From: Bacteroidaceae bacterium
Lineage (GTDB): Bacteria; Bacteroidota; Bacteroidia; Bacteroidales; Bacteroidaceae
Direction of reading: 5' to 3'
DNA: 35,901 bases
Assembly: GCA_017554605.1 (NCBI GenBank)
Contig: JAFZIA010000008.1
Span: 1 to 35,901 of the forward strand
Shown: positions 16,738 to 24,977 of the stretch, in pieces
Position numbering within the stretch: the stretch's first letter is position 1
Layout: each line of letters starts with the position of its first letter
Notes under the pieces: generated by a model
The model's input: only the letters and a program-made list of their open reading frames with translations
Databases searched by the model: none
What the model was told of the DNA's origin: nothing
Program-made: the position numbers and the translations under genes

Positions 16738-18231
16738 TTATTTTGAAATAAAAATTTTCTTTTTTCCAATTATATAAACACCTTCAGGCAGTTTTTCTAA
16801 CGAAAATTCGGAGTTGATATTTGTACGAACAGCCGCCCCTTCCAAAGAATATACATTTTCGGTTTTTTCACTCCCGTGCATAATGTCGGTAATAGTTGTA
16901 TGAGAACCGTCGGAGTGGATTACACTTAGGCTTTTTGCCAATTGAACAGATGATGGCACAGTCAGATAAGATCTGAAAGGAAGAACCTTTGCATTGGCTC
17001 CAACAAGCACAAAATTACCATTGCTTGCATCAAAGACATAATATCGCAGCACAGCATCGCTGTTCAGTATTGCAGTGTTATAGCTTCCAGACATAGCAGC
17101 ATCACCACAATCTACAACAGGCGTTTGAAGAGTAGGCTCTACAGCATCTATTACTATATTTGTAAACGGAGCCATATCTTTGCTGCATTTGATTATATAA
17201 GGCGTATTTGCAAGCATCTCGTCAATTCTGGTAAAGAAAAGCGTTCCGTTGGTAGCATCAAAAGAGGATAAGCATTCAATCTCCACTCCCTGCTCCTTTA
17301 TCTGCTGCACCACCTCGGCAGAGAGCGCAAACGGCAAACAGACAGTAGACCAATACCCCGCTTTGAAAGTACGTTCAAACGAGGCCGAAGTACAGCTTAT
17401 ACCCTGCGGCACAAACAAAGAATACTCCCCATCGTGCAACGTAAGGTGTTTGCAAGTGTAGCCATCTTGGCTGCACTCAACGATATTCCCAGCCGGCATA
17501 TAGTCAAATTCGGCATTCTCCTTTACATAACACAAGGCATTTTTATTTGGCATAATAACAGGGGCACCAACATTATCTGCACCCGAGATATCAAGCCCTA
17601 CAAAATTCTCGTTACTCGAAATATCCTCGTTGACAGAAGTTATAACCCAAGAGGGGATATACCCTGTTAACGAGCTCAAATCGGGCAGGGCATCGGTTGT
17701 CAAAGGAGAATCACCAACGTAGCAATAAGAAGATGACGGGGCGAGCTTGATATCAGAATTACCGTTTATGGTAAGTATCGCATCGCGGATAAGGATTGGA
17801 TACAACCCCTCTTCCATAGTACCGTCGGCAAGATAATAGGCACGCAGAACCTCACCGCTACTTCCGTTTATGCGGTCGGCTTCTGTAGTAATGACAACAA
17901 CCCTCCACCAACCGTCTTCCTGCAATTTATAATTCACAATATGCTTAAAATTCTTCACACCTCCACGACCTATTGTATAGGGACAGCGGTCGCCCAATTC
18001 AAAAGGGTTAAGACCATCGGTGTTATCCAACGTCATACCTGCGGGCAGTAAAATATCGAACTGGAAAGCCCATACATCGGCAGTGGTGTTGTTCATCTCT
18101 ATGCTGAAAGAATAACCGTCAACAGTCGTTGCCCGAGGCTGTGCCTCGAAAGGCACAACCTGCAAAGCGTCCTCGGCACGCAATAAAGTAGCCGAGAAGA
18201 ATATCCAGAATAATAAAAAACACTTCTTCAT
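16738..18231 (-). CDS. Exported protein with cohesin-like domain and T9SS-like C-terminal tail
   Basis: The chosen start is the ATG at 18231 (MKKCFLLFWIFFSATLLRA), which gives a clean Sec signal peptide; an in-frame TTG lies three codons upstream. The product is 497 residues. The segment after the signal (about 25-165; SFSIEMNNTTADVWAFQFDILLPAGMTL is its core region) resembles cohesin-like beta-sandwich domains. The middle (about 285-440), with YWSTVCLPFALS, is a beta-rich type seen in Bacteroidetes surface proteins. The last ~38 residues (VYSLEGAAV, then LPEGVYIIGKKKIFISK) resemble a T9SS sorting tail. It starts 12 nt after the upstream dockerin-containing gene. Probably secreted to the surface; no enzymatic motif seen. 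Confidence 0.7.
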   Translation of the reverse strand: MKKCFLLFWIFFSATLLRAEDALQVVPFEAQPRATTVDGYSFSIEMNNTTADVWAFQFDILLPAGMTLDNTDGLNPFELGDRCPYTIGRGGVKNFKHIVNYKLQEDGWWRVVVITTEADRINGSSGEVLRAYYLADGTMEEGLYPILIRDAILTINGNSDIKLAPSSSYCYVGDSPLTTDALPDLSSLTGYIPSWVITSVNEDISSNENFVGLDISGADNVGAPVIMPNKNALCYVKENAEFDYMPAGNIVECSQDGYTCKHLTLHDGEYSLFVPQGISCTSASFERTFKAGYWSTVCLPFALSAEVVQQIKEQGVEIECLSSFDATNGTLFFTRIDEMLANTPYIIKCSKDMAPFTNIVIDAVEPTLQTPVVDCGDAAMSGSYNTAILNSDAVLRYYVFDASNGNFVLVGANAKVLPFRSYLTVPSSVQLAKSLSVIHSDGSHTTITDIMHGSEKTENVYSLEGAAVRTNINSEFSLEKLPEGVYIIGKKKIFISK

Positions 18232-18243
18232 AAAAAACAATTT

Positions 18244-19698
18244 TTACTCAAGGACGATTTCCACTACTCCCATTGCATCGGTTACATTGAAAGTATCATC
18301 GTCATTCATATCAGAAACCTCATTTATAAAAACCTCGGTCTTTTCCTTAAGTACAAAAGTAACAAGGTTCATAACATCGGTAACATTAACCACATTATCG
18401 CCATTCGTGTCGCCACGCTTATAAATGGCAATGCGTCCGTTACGGGTAGAAGCCGTTATATTTGCACCATCTTTCTCTATTACCGACACCTGATTTATTT
18501 TAGTACGCTCCGACATACCTGTCTTGTAATCGGCAGGAACAGGTATCTTGAAACGCATAAGCTCGGTGTTTCCTGCTTTTATTCTGCCCCCTATCAACGA
18601 AAAGATATAACAAGTGTCACCAACCTCGGTACACGAGACAGAGTAACCTTGTGCCGCTTCATTGAGGTACAATTCGTTCATTTCGGGGCGCAATCTCTCG
18701 GGGAATGTAATCTGAAAACTCATATCACATAATGTGTCGAGGCTTGTCAAATAAAGCGGAATATCGAGAGTGTCGCCAGGCTTACCTATTATTGTCATCA
18801 TATAAAAGGCATACTTGTTATTCTCGGGCATTTGCGGTTCGGAAGGATTAGCAGGGTCAAACTCGAACTTTGCCACAAAATGAATATCCTTTTTACCCAT
18901 TTTGTAGGAGAACTGTGATAACGACGTATAGAGAGTATCGCACACGAACCACCCCTTGAAGCGATAGCCGCTATTAGGGGTAGCCTGTATAGTACAACTC
19001 TCGCCTTCCAACAACCTTGATGCACCGGCTGTTACCGTTCCGCCATCGACTGTGCTCACCTTTACCCTATGTCTTAAAATGGGGTCAGAGGGTTCGGACG
19101 GCGCAGAGGGGTCGAATACAAAATGTGCTGTAAGCGTCTCATTTGCTGGGGTTGTCACGTATGTAAACGAACGGTTCAACGATACCGTATCACCTGCATT
19201 GTTTGTCCAGTTTACAAATACATAACCACTCTCGCACGAGGCACTAAGACTCACCCTTTGTCCTGCCTGATACTTTCCGCCGCCGCTCACGCTTCCTCCT
19301 TTTTCGGCAGCAAGTGTCAATCGGAAATATTGTATAAGCGACGGTTCTTGCGGTTCGGACGGTGCACCCGGGTTGAACCGGAAATGAGCCACAAGAACCT
19401 CGTCCTTATCGCCTTTCTTGAAGTTAAACGATGCAGCCGAAGATACAATCTCGCCTTTTTCGTCGGTCCATTTTTCAAACACATATCCCGTAGCAGCAGA
19501 AACCCGCAAGCCAACAGAAGTCTCGGGTACATAGCGTCCCGCACCATACACCGAACCTCCGTCTGCGGGGGAGGCTTTCAGCATCAGTTTACGTGGCGCA
19601 ACACCCGGCTCGGCAGGGTTCGTGGGGTTGAATTGTCCCAAGGCTGCAATGCTGCACAGCAGCATTGCAATCAGAGACAAATATCTTATTCTTCTCAT
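18244..19698 (-). CDS. Exported protein with InlB-like repeats, cohesin-like and dockerin-like domains
   Basis: This 484-residue protein starts with a Sec signal peptide (1-21, ending IAALGQ). Three InlB B-type beta repeats follow, near 37-108, 125-193 and 210-280, each with a GGSV/GGTV turn and a GYxFxxW core. A linker of the form FxPxxPxEP occurs four times, near 23-31, 108-116, 195-203 and 281-289. Residues about 295-425 resemble a cohesin-like domain (MTIIGKPGDTLDIPLYL). The end has two Ca-binding dockerin-type loops, GDTNGDNVVNVTDVMNLV and SDMNDDDTFNVTDAMGVV. There is no T9SS-like tail. Dockerins bind cohesins, so it could dock to a neighbour or another surface protein. It sits 16 nt after the LRR protein gene. 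Confidence 0.72.
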   Translation of the reverse strand: MRRIRYLSLIAMLLCSIAALGQFNPTNPAEPGVAPRKLMLKASPADGGSVYGAGRYVPETSVGLRVSAATGYVFEKWTDEKGEIVSSAASFNFKKGDKDEVLVAHFRFNPGAPSEPQEPSLIQYFRLTLAAEKGGSVSGGGKYQAGQRVSLSASCESGYVFVNWTNNAGDTVSLNRSFTYVTTPANETLTAHFVFDPSAPSEPSDPILRHRVKVSTVDGGTVTAGASRLLEGESCTIQATPNSGYRFKGWFVCDTLYTSLSQFSYKMGKKDIHFVAKFEFDPANPSEPQMPENNKYAFYMMTIIGKPGDTLDIPLYLTSLDTLCDMSFQITFPERLRPEMNELYLNEAAQGYSVSCTEVGDTCYIFSLIGGRIKAGNTELMRFKIPVPADYKTGMSERTKINQVSVIEKDGANITASTRNGRIAIYKRGDTNGDNVVNVTDVMNLVTFVLKEKTEVFINEVSDMNDDDTFNVTDAMGVVEIVLE

Positions 19699-19714
19699 AG
19701 CCTACCGGGGTTTA

Positions 19715-22700
19715 TCATTTTACAACAACCTTAACAGCACCAGCATTTGTGCACACAATATATGTACCTGCAGAGACAAGAACTGTTCCGTCGCTCTCAA
19801 GCTCGGCTACCGTACGTCCGTCGATAGCTGTTACAGAGACAACACCCTCGGCACCGCTCACCTCAATGCAACCATTGCCTGCTTCCACCTTTATGCCAAG
19901 CTCGGCAAGATTTTCGATGCTTGTAGTTTCGGGAGATTTTGTTACTCCAAGCACAAAGCGGTCTGTGCATATTCCGGCCTCGGCTGTAAACGAGTATTCT
20001 CCATCGGCAAAATTGTGTGTGACTCCAGTTGCATTGTCAAAGAGAACAACCTCACGTGCATTGCAACGCGACAGAGAGAAGGTGTATGTTCCCTTTTGTG
20101 CTATTACAATGCCCAACTGAACATAGCCGCCATTGTAAGGACGCTCGTTTATAGCATACTCTGTACCTTCCTCGTCAATTGTATACAGTTGCGGTGCAAT
20201 ACCCTCGGTTGCAAAGAATTTGCTTGCATCGCACGCAGTCTCATACTCCATAGAAGCAGCATCGTTAAATACCACACGTGTACGGTCGTTAAGTTCTCCA
20301 CACGACAGTATAACATCGACCAACTGACGCGAATTTGCAGCGCTCGCAGCATTGAACAGTGGCGCACTCTGTTGACTCTCAATGACACTTGTCAACTGAC
20401 GACCAGTCTCGGGGAACGATATTGAATTTATATTCTCGGGGCACTGCACAAAGAAAGCCTCGTTGGGAGCTATTGCATAGTCGTCGTCAATTACCGAATA
20501 GGCATTATATTTTTTGTTATTGACATCGTACGTAGTGATGGGCGCAGTAAAGTTCAGCGCGTGAATATTGTACCAGCACTGCCACGGGTTACCCACAAGA
20601 TTCCAACCTCGGTTCGATGCTGTTGAACTTATATTCTCGTCGAGTGCTTTCACAAAAGCTTCGTTCGAAACAACATTTTGCTTGCTCTCGTTTTCAAGAG
20701 CTGTAAAATAGAGCCAGCAATTGGCACTTGTCTGCACAATGAATCCTGTGCCAGCCGCAATAACGGCGTCATCGGCATAATTTTTCCAGTTACCCGATGC
20801 CCCATTTGCAGCACGTGATGCGCCGTCGTAGTAGCGGAACACGAACTTTGTACCCTCTACGCTGGGTGTAACCTCGCTCACCTTGAAATCGAAAGGCAGC
20901 GACACAAAATACCAATATTTTCCGGTTGTATAGTATGCGTGCTTATACTGGCCAAGAATTTTTGTAGCATCGTTGTTCACAAGGATACGGGCATAGGCAT
21001 CATTCGATGTTCCACTATAATAATTATACGAATATGTCCTTATAGTATCGAACAACTGTTGCACATCGCCATTGAGTTTTATTGAACCAGCACTGTTTAT
21101 TGTAAGGTTAGGCTCACCATCGAAACGCTCGCGCACGTTCATTACAAGGTCGTTGTTAAGAGTCCAATTCTTTACATCGCCAGTATTGAAGCCCTCAATC
21201 TTGTAGTTGTACCAATACTCGTCCAGTTTATACGAATTAACAAGGAACGACGGAACTTTAATAACCACATCCTTGGGGCAACCATTAAGGAAGTCGTCTT
21301 TATCACTGCCACCAACCACTGTGGGAGACTTGAATACCAATGTCTTTAAGTTTTCACAAGAACTTATTGGTGATGAATTATTTGAATATGTTTCTTCATA
21401 ATATGATGTTGGAAATTCGGCATAGACAAGCTTATCACAATCGGAAAATATGCTATTAGAAAGACTGACACCCTCGGGAAGAATAAGAGAATCTATTGCT
21501 GTTTCATAAAAAGCCCAGGAACCTATAGATTTTAACGACTTAGGAAAACGGGGATTAAACTTTGTCGCGCGATAAAAAGCATATGAATTAATCACTGTTA
21601 GTCCCTCGGGTAATACAAAGGTCTGAAGATGGCTACAATTATAAAAACAATAACTTGGCACACTTTTTGCATACTTGGGATAATGCACTTTTGTTAAATG
21701 ATGGCAACTGCTAAAAGCATCATCATCTAATGTTGTACTGTCGGGCAAAATAGCCTCGGTTATCATTGCATCGTAAAAAGCATATCTGCCTATAGTTCTT
21801 AGCGTGCTTGGGAAATTCATCTTTTGTATATACGAACCATAGAAAGCGCTTTCTCCAATCTCCTCTAAGCTATCCGGTAAAATAACCTCGTGCAAGAAAG
21901 GCTCATTATAAAATTTATCCTTGGGAATTAATTTTACATCTGTTTCGCTAAGGTCTATAGAGTAGAGGCTTGTCATCATAGAAACCTTACTCCAATCGTC
22001 GTCGTTCATTCTACCCTTTATCTTTATGCGACGTACATCCTTTACGTGGTCTACATTGTAAAGCACCTCGGTACCAAGGCTTCCCGGCTCAACCAAATTA
22101 ACCTCGAAATAGGGAGTCTTTTCTATTCCAATTCCACGAATAGTACCGGTATAATAAGCATTATAAGAATCTTTACGTATATATCTCCATTCTATTTCGT
22201 GTGTTCCGGGAGATAGCTTCTCAAAATAACGAGAATAGTTATTACCTGGAGTTTCTTTTGTCATTGCAGCCTTTATTTCGCGCACAGTTACACCGTCTAT
22301 CAACACCTCGGCTGCCATTGCGCTATAGCCATAAAGGTAATAAGAGAGTGTAGCATCGGCATCGGTCTTTACCCTTGCTTTAAGGCTATATGTACCGGGA
22401 TTATATACACGTACTTCTAAACGTGCGTCATAATCATAACTGCTGGAGATGTAACTCCAATTCTTATCAGCATCATTTATAAAGAAGATAGGATAGTCGC
22501 TCCACTTACGAGCCTCTACTTTAGATGACAAAAGCAAGCCGCCCTCTATGTAATCGGCAGCCTCTTTCAACAGTTCGGTTGTGCTTGAAGGGTCGTTATA
22601 AACCTTTTCAAAATTATCCACTGCATAGAAATAGGTGTCTGTGGTTTGTAGTGCATCGTACAGACGTTTCTTGGCAATGTAATACTCGGCAGAATCTTTT

Positions 22701-23179
22701 TCTAAGAATTTCCAAACGATATTACCCTCGGTGAGGTTGGGGAGAATTTTTGTAGCATCTTCGGAGTAACCCACAAATTGTGTCTCGTTGTAATAGCTGC
22801 TGTTTTTGGGTGCACGTTGTATTGTGTAACCGTCGGCAGTGGCAGCTATTGTAAAGTAAGAAGTGTTATACAACGATGAATGGGTGCTTATCTCTGTAGA
22901 ATTAGCATAAATATAATATTTATCGCTGCTATACTGCAATGTGTAGCTGCTGTCTTCTCTTTGAATTACATCAACAGCAACGGCTTTTGCATATTCACCA
23001 ACCTTCAGTTGGGTTGTAAGGAACTTATCGCAGCCTACATTGTAAAGATAATAGGATTTTCCACTCTCGATGGTGGAATTATTGGGAAATACAGGCGCGG
23101 TGCGCTCTGCTGCACAAACCTGTGCAAACAAGAAAAGGCTTGCCACAAAAATGGCAAGATTACGTTTAATTGTGTCCAT
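19715..23179 (-). CDS. Large BspA-like leucine-rich-repeat surface protein with T9SS-like tail
   Basis: This 1154-residue protein has a Sec signal peptide (1-24). Residues about 30-170 form an N-terminal domain rich in Tyr, Ser and Thr. Residues about 225-350 look like a carbohydrate-binding-type beta-sandwich (YNPGTYSLKARVKTDADATL). Residues about 375-650 carry BspA-type LRR_5 repeats such as LEEIGESAFYGS and LKSIGSWAFYET. A further beta-rich region (about 690-1080) contains YWYFVSLPFDF and NLVGNPWQ. The last ~70 residues (VTAIDGRTVAELES, VSAGTYIVC, KVVVK) resemble a T9SS type A sorting domain. BspA proteins are associated with adhesion. It is the first gene of the operon, behind a long structured leader. 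Confidence 0.82.
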   Translation of the reverse strand: MDTIKRNLAIFVASLFLFAQVCAAERTAPVFPNNSTIESGKSYYLYNVGCDKFLTTQLKVGEYAKAVAVDVIQREDSSYTLQYSSDKYYIYANSTEISTHSSLYNTSYFTIAATADGYTIQRAPKNSSYYNETQFVGYSEDATKILPNLTEGNIVWKFLEKDSAEYYIAKKRLYDALQTTDTYFYAVDNFEKVYNDPSSTTELLKEAADYIEGGLLLSSKVEARKWSDYPIFFINDADKNWSYISSSYDYDARLEVRVYNPGTYSLKARVKTDADATLSYYLYGYSAMAAEVLIDGVTVREIKAAMTKETPGNNYSRYFEKLSPGTHEIEWRYIRKDSYNAYYTGTIRGIGIEKTPYFEVNLVEPGSLGTEVLYNVDHVKDVRRIKIKGRMNDDDWSKVSMMTSLYSIDLSETDVKLIPKDKFYNEPFLHEVILPDSLEEIGESAFYGSYIQKMNFPSTLRTIGRYAFYDAMITEAILPDSTTLDDDAFSSCHHLTKVHYPKYAKSVPSYCFYNCSHLQTFVLPEGLTVINSYAFYRATKFNPRFPKSLKSIGSWAFYETAIDSLILPEGVSLSNSIFSDCDKLVYAEFPTSYYEETYSNNSSPISSCENLKTLVFKSPTVVGGSDKDDFLNGCPKDVVIKVPSFLVNSYKLDEYWYNYKIEGFNTGDVKNWTLNNDLVMNVRERFDGEPNLTINSAGSIKLNGDVQQLFDTIRTYSYNYYSGTSNDAYARILVNNDATKILGQYKHAYYTTGKYWYFVSLPFDFKVSEVTPSVEGTKFVFRYYDGASRAANGASGNWKNYADDAVIAAGTGFIVQTSANCWLYFTALENESKQNVVSNEAFVKALDENISSTASNRGWNLVGNPWQCWYNIHALNFTAPITTYDVNNKKYNAYSVIDDDYAIAPNEAFFVQCPENINSISFPETGRQLTSVIESQQSAPLFNAASAANSRQLVDVILSCGELNDRTRVVFNDAASMEYETACDASKFFATEGIAPQLYTIDEEGTEYAINERPYNGGYVQLGIVIAQKGTYTFSLSRCNAREVVLFDNATGVTHNFADGEYSFTAEAGICTDRFVLGVTKSPETTSIENLAELGIKVEAGNGCIEVSGAEGVVSVTAIDGRTVAELESDGTVLVSAGTYIVCTNAGAVKVVVK

Positions 23180-23236
23180 AACTTTTGTTTTTGGTGGAAA
23201 TTGTGTAGCACACTTGCTTGTAAGTGTGTACTGTGT
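23180..23236 (-). other. Leader segment just before the LRR gene
   Basis: A small hairpin, CACACTT-GCTTGT-AAGTGTG on the plus strand (about 23210-23229), lies 30-50 nt before the start codon of the LRR gene. A/C-rich sequence without a Shine-Dalgarno motif follows. It could affect translation initiation; nothing else is seen. Confidence 0.4.
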
Positions 23237-23449
23237 TTAATAAAATTGGCGGTTTTGATTGGTAAAAACAAGAAGGACGTAAATTGCCCTTATTTGCTTA
23301 TTAACCAATCGGGTACCGCCAAGTAACCTTCCACCTAATAAGCAGAAGCAATCTACGCCCAACGTTGGACGCAGACTCTCATCGTGCTTATTCTCGGTGT
23401 GAAATTGGCGGTTTCGATTGATGAGAACAAGAAACAAAAGCCTCGACAT
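23237..23449 (-). CDS. Possible 70-residue leader ORF in the surface-operon leader
   Basis: An open frame of 70 codons spans the repeats in the leader. The two direct repeats are 159 nt apart, a multiple of three, so both are read in the same frame, as LVLINRNRQF and LLVFTNQNRQF. A Gly-rich CLLGGRLLGGTR lies between. It was not recognised, and no ribosome-binding site is obvious. It may be a translated leader peptide, or simply an open frame through a functional RNA, which I consider more likely. Confidence 0.22.
   Translation of the reverse strand: MSRLLFLVLINRNRQFHTENKHDESLRPTLGVDCFCLLGGRLLGGTRLVNKQIRAIYVLLVFTNQNRQFY
23246..23433 (-). promoter_or_regulatory. Structured leader with two mutually exclusive stems
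   Basis: On the minus-strand transcript an upstream arm (CAATCG...CCGCCAA, 23420-23405) and a downstream arm (CCAATC...CCGCCAA, 23262-23246) belong to two copies of a ~29-nt direct repeat (25 of 29 identical). Both are complementary to one central segment (TTGGCGG...CGATTGG, 23322-23305). The upstream pairing gives 13 bp with a small internal loop and encloses a nested 8-bp AATAAGCA/TGCTTATT stem (23392-23385, 23344-23337) plus a palindromic hairpin at 23354-23373. The downstream pairing gives about 13-14 bp. Only one can form at a time. This is attenuator- or riboswitch-like architecture, inferred from base pairing only. No known class was recognised. Confidence 0.5.
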
Positions 23450-23621
23450 TCATAACGAAGAACCAACAAACGTTATGTTGCAAAAGTTCCTCTTTTTGAA
23501 TATTTTATATAAATACGTACTTCTTTTGAAAAAATAGTACTGTCTGGTTCGTGTATAAAAATTTTATTGGTTAAACTATTATTATTTTATGATTTTTTAG
23601 ATTTATTCCATTTGTACAGGG

Positions 23622-23654
23622 CAAAGATATGTTTTTTTTTCGAAACTCAACAAA
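23622..23654 (-). promoter_or_regulatory. Canonical Bacteroidetes promoter of the surface-protein operon
   Basis: On the minus strand TTTG (23654-23651), a 21-nt spacer containing an A9 run, and TATCTTTG (23629-23622) match TTTG-N19-21-TAnnTTTG. Transcription would start near 23615, leaving a leader of about 435 nt before the LRR gene start at 23179. Confidence 0.7.
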
Positions 23655-23692
23655 CTATCTTTTGTTTAGTTTACAATATAATAACCTTATTA

Positions 23693-24886
23693 TCAATACA
23701 GATGCGAGGGTATGCGCCTGTTATTCAAAAAATCGCTGCCCGAGGGCGCTTGGAAGGCTCTTAATCCAAACTCGGGGAGCACAGCAAACAGATACTCGAA
23801 CACCTCGGCTTGCAGATGCTCGTAGGGCACCCAGTTTATTCCGTCGTAGAAGAAATAGAGCTCAAGGGGCAGGCCCTGTGGCGTAGGTTGCAACTGACGC
23901 ACCAAAAGTGTCATTTTATTGTTTACCGACGGATGGTTGTGCAGCCACTCCTCGAGCCACTCGCGAAAGGCAGTGAGGTTGACGACCTTATCGCCCCTGT
24001 CGGCAGAGAGATAACCCTTCTCAATGAGTTCCTTGCGTTTCTCCTCGCTACAGAAAGCCACGCTGTTCATATCTATGAAAATCGAGCGTTTGATGCGTCT
24101 GCCACCGCTGTCCCACATTCCCCGCCAATTCTGGAACGAATCGCTCACAAGGGCATACGGGGGTATTGTGCTTATGGTATTGTCCCAGTTGCGCACCTTG
24201 ACGGTGGTGAGGGTTACGTCTACAACAAAGCCATCGGCATCGTATTTTGGCATTGTAATCCAGTCGCCGGGACGCAACATATCATTCGCCGACAACTGCA
24301 CACCTGCTACCAGTCCCATAATGCTGTCCTTGAACACCAGCATAAGCACAGCAGCCGAAGCACCGAGTCCGGCAAGCAGCTTCATAGGATTCTTGTCAAT
24401 CACAATGCTTGCGACAATTATTGCGCCTATGCAGATAGCTATTATCTTGAGCATCTGGAACACACCCTGCAATGTATGGTTCTTTGTCCTCTCGGCCTCG
24501 GTGGATATAAGATTGAGCGCTGCAAACAGGCTGCACGCCAACTGCACCGATACGACGGTGAGATAAACCCAGCAGAGCCTTGCTGCAAAAGTGTATATAA
24601 CGCTCTCCTTGCTGAGCACAAAAGGGAGCAGTGCTATGATTATCACTGCCACTATCATATTGCACATAATCCTGAGGGTAGCCTCGTTGAGCAGGATTTC
24701 GTCCCATTTGGTTTCTGTTTTTCGGGTGAGCATCTTCACAAACGGAATGAGCGCCCTGCTGCAGAGAATCCTGCTGCAATATATGAGCAGGACTATTCCC
24801 GTGAGCACTATAACCCAATAGAGAATGGCCACGGTACCACTCTCAATGCCCAAGCTGCGCAATAACGAGGTCAGATAATTTTCCAT
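23693..24886 (-). CDS. MscS-family mechanosensitive ion channel (YbdG-like)
   Basis: The start chosen is the ATG at 24886 (MENYLTSLL); an in-frame ATG further upstream overlaps the terminator of the preceding gene. The 397-residue protein has about five transmembrane helices (near 18-37, 75-92, 100-120, 146-165 and 171-195). The pore-lining MscS helix reads LLAGLGASAAVLMLVFKD, then SIMGLVAGVQL. The cytoplasmic beta domain follows: GDWITM, VTLTTVKVRNWDNT and SFQNWRGM, the last two typical of YbdG-like members. Such channels open on membrane tension and relieve osmotic downshock. No promoter of its own is evident, so read-through from the porin-like gene upstream is possible. Confidence 0.88.
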   Translation of the reverse strand: MENYLTSLLRSLGIESGTVAILYWVIVLTGIVLLIYCSRILCSRALIPFVKMLTRKTETKWDEILLNEATLRIMCNMIVAVIIIALLPFVLSKESVIYTFAARLCWVYLTVVSVQLACSLFAALNLISTEAERTKNHTLQGVFQMLKIIAICIGAIIVASIVIDKNPMKLLAGLGASAAVLMLVFKDSIMGLVAGVQLSANDMLRPGDWITMPKYDADGFVVDVTLTTVKVRNWDNTISTIPPYALVSDSFQNWRGMWDSGGRRIKRSIFIDMNSVAFCSEEKRKELIEKGYLSADRGDKVVNLTAFREWLEEWLHNHPSVNNKMTLLVRQLQPTPQGLPLELYFFYDGINWVPYEHLQAEVFEYLFAVLPEFGLRAFQAPSGSDFLNNRRIPSHLY

Positions 24887-24912
24887 ATAATCGTTTGGTT
24901 TATCAGGAAACT

Positions 24913-24950
24913 TAAAACCGATAGGCGACACAAGCCTCCTATCGGTTTTA
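24913..24950 (-). terminator. Hairpin terminator after the beta-barrel gene
   Basis: A perfect 13-bp inverted repeat (24913-24925 and 24938-24950), with U-rich bases in the 3' arm on the minus strand, begins 27 nt past the beta-barrel gene. The T-tract after the stem is short, so termination may be partial, and the channel gene begins only 27 nt further on. Confidence 0.7.
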
Positions 24951-24977
24951 TTTTGTCAGTCGAGTAAAATGCTTCTC

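Noticed and set aside
18232-18240. TTG start for the cohesin-like exported protein
   Set aside because: The ATG at 18231 gives a standard MKK signal peptide and sits at a normal distance from the upstream stop.
16738-19698. Cellulosome scaffold locus
   Set aside because: The cohesin-like and dockerin-like domains are divergent and there are no glycoside hydrolases or carbohydrate-binding scaffolds nearby.
23246-23420. Invertible (phase-variable) promoter flanked by inverted repeats
   Set aside because: The promoter at 23622-23654 lies outside the repeats and no -7 box is found inside; the arms are also imperfect. An RNA switch explains the pattern better, though inversion is not excluded.
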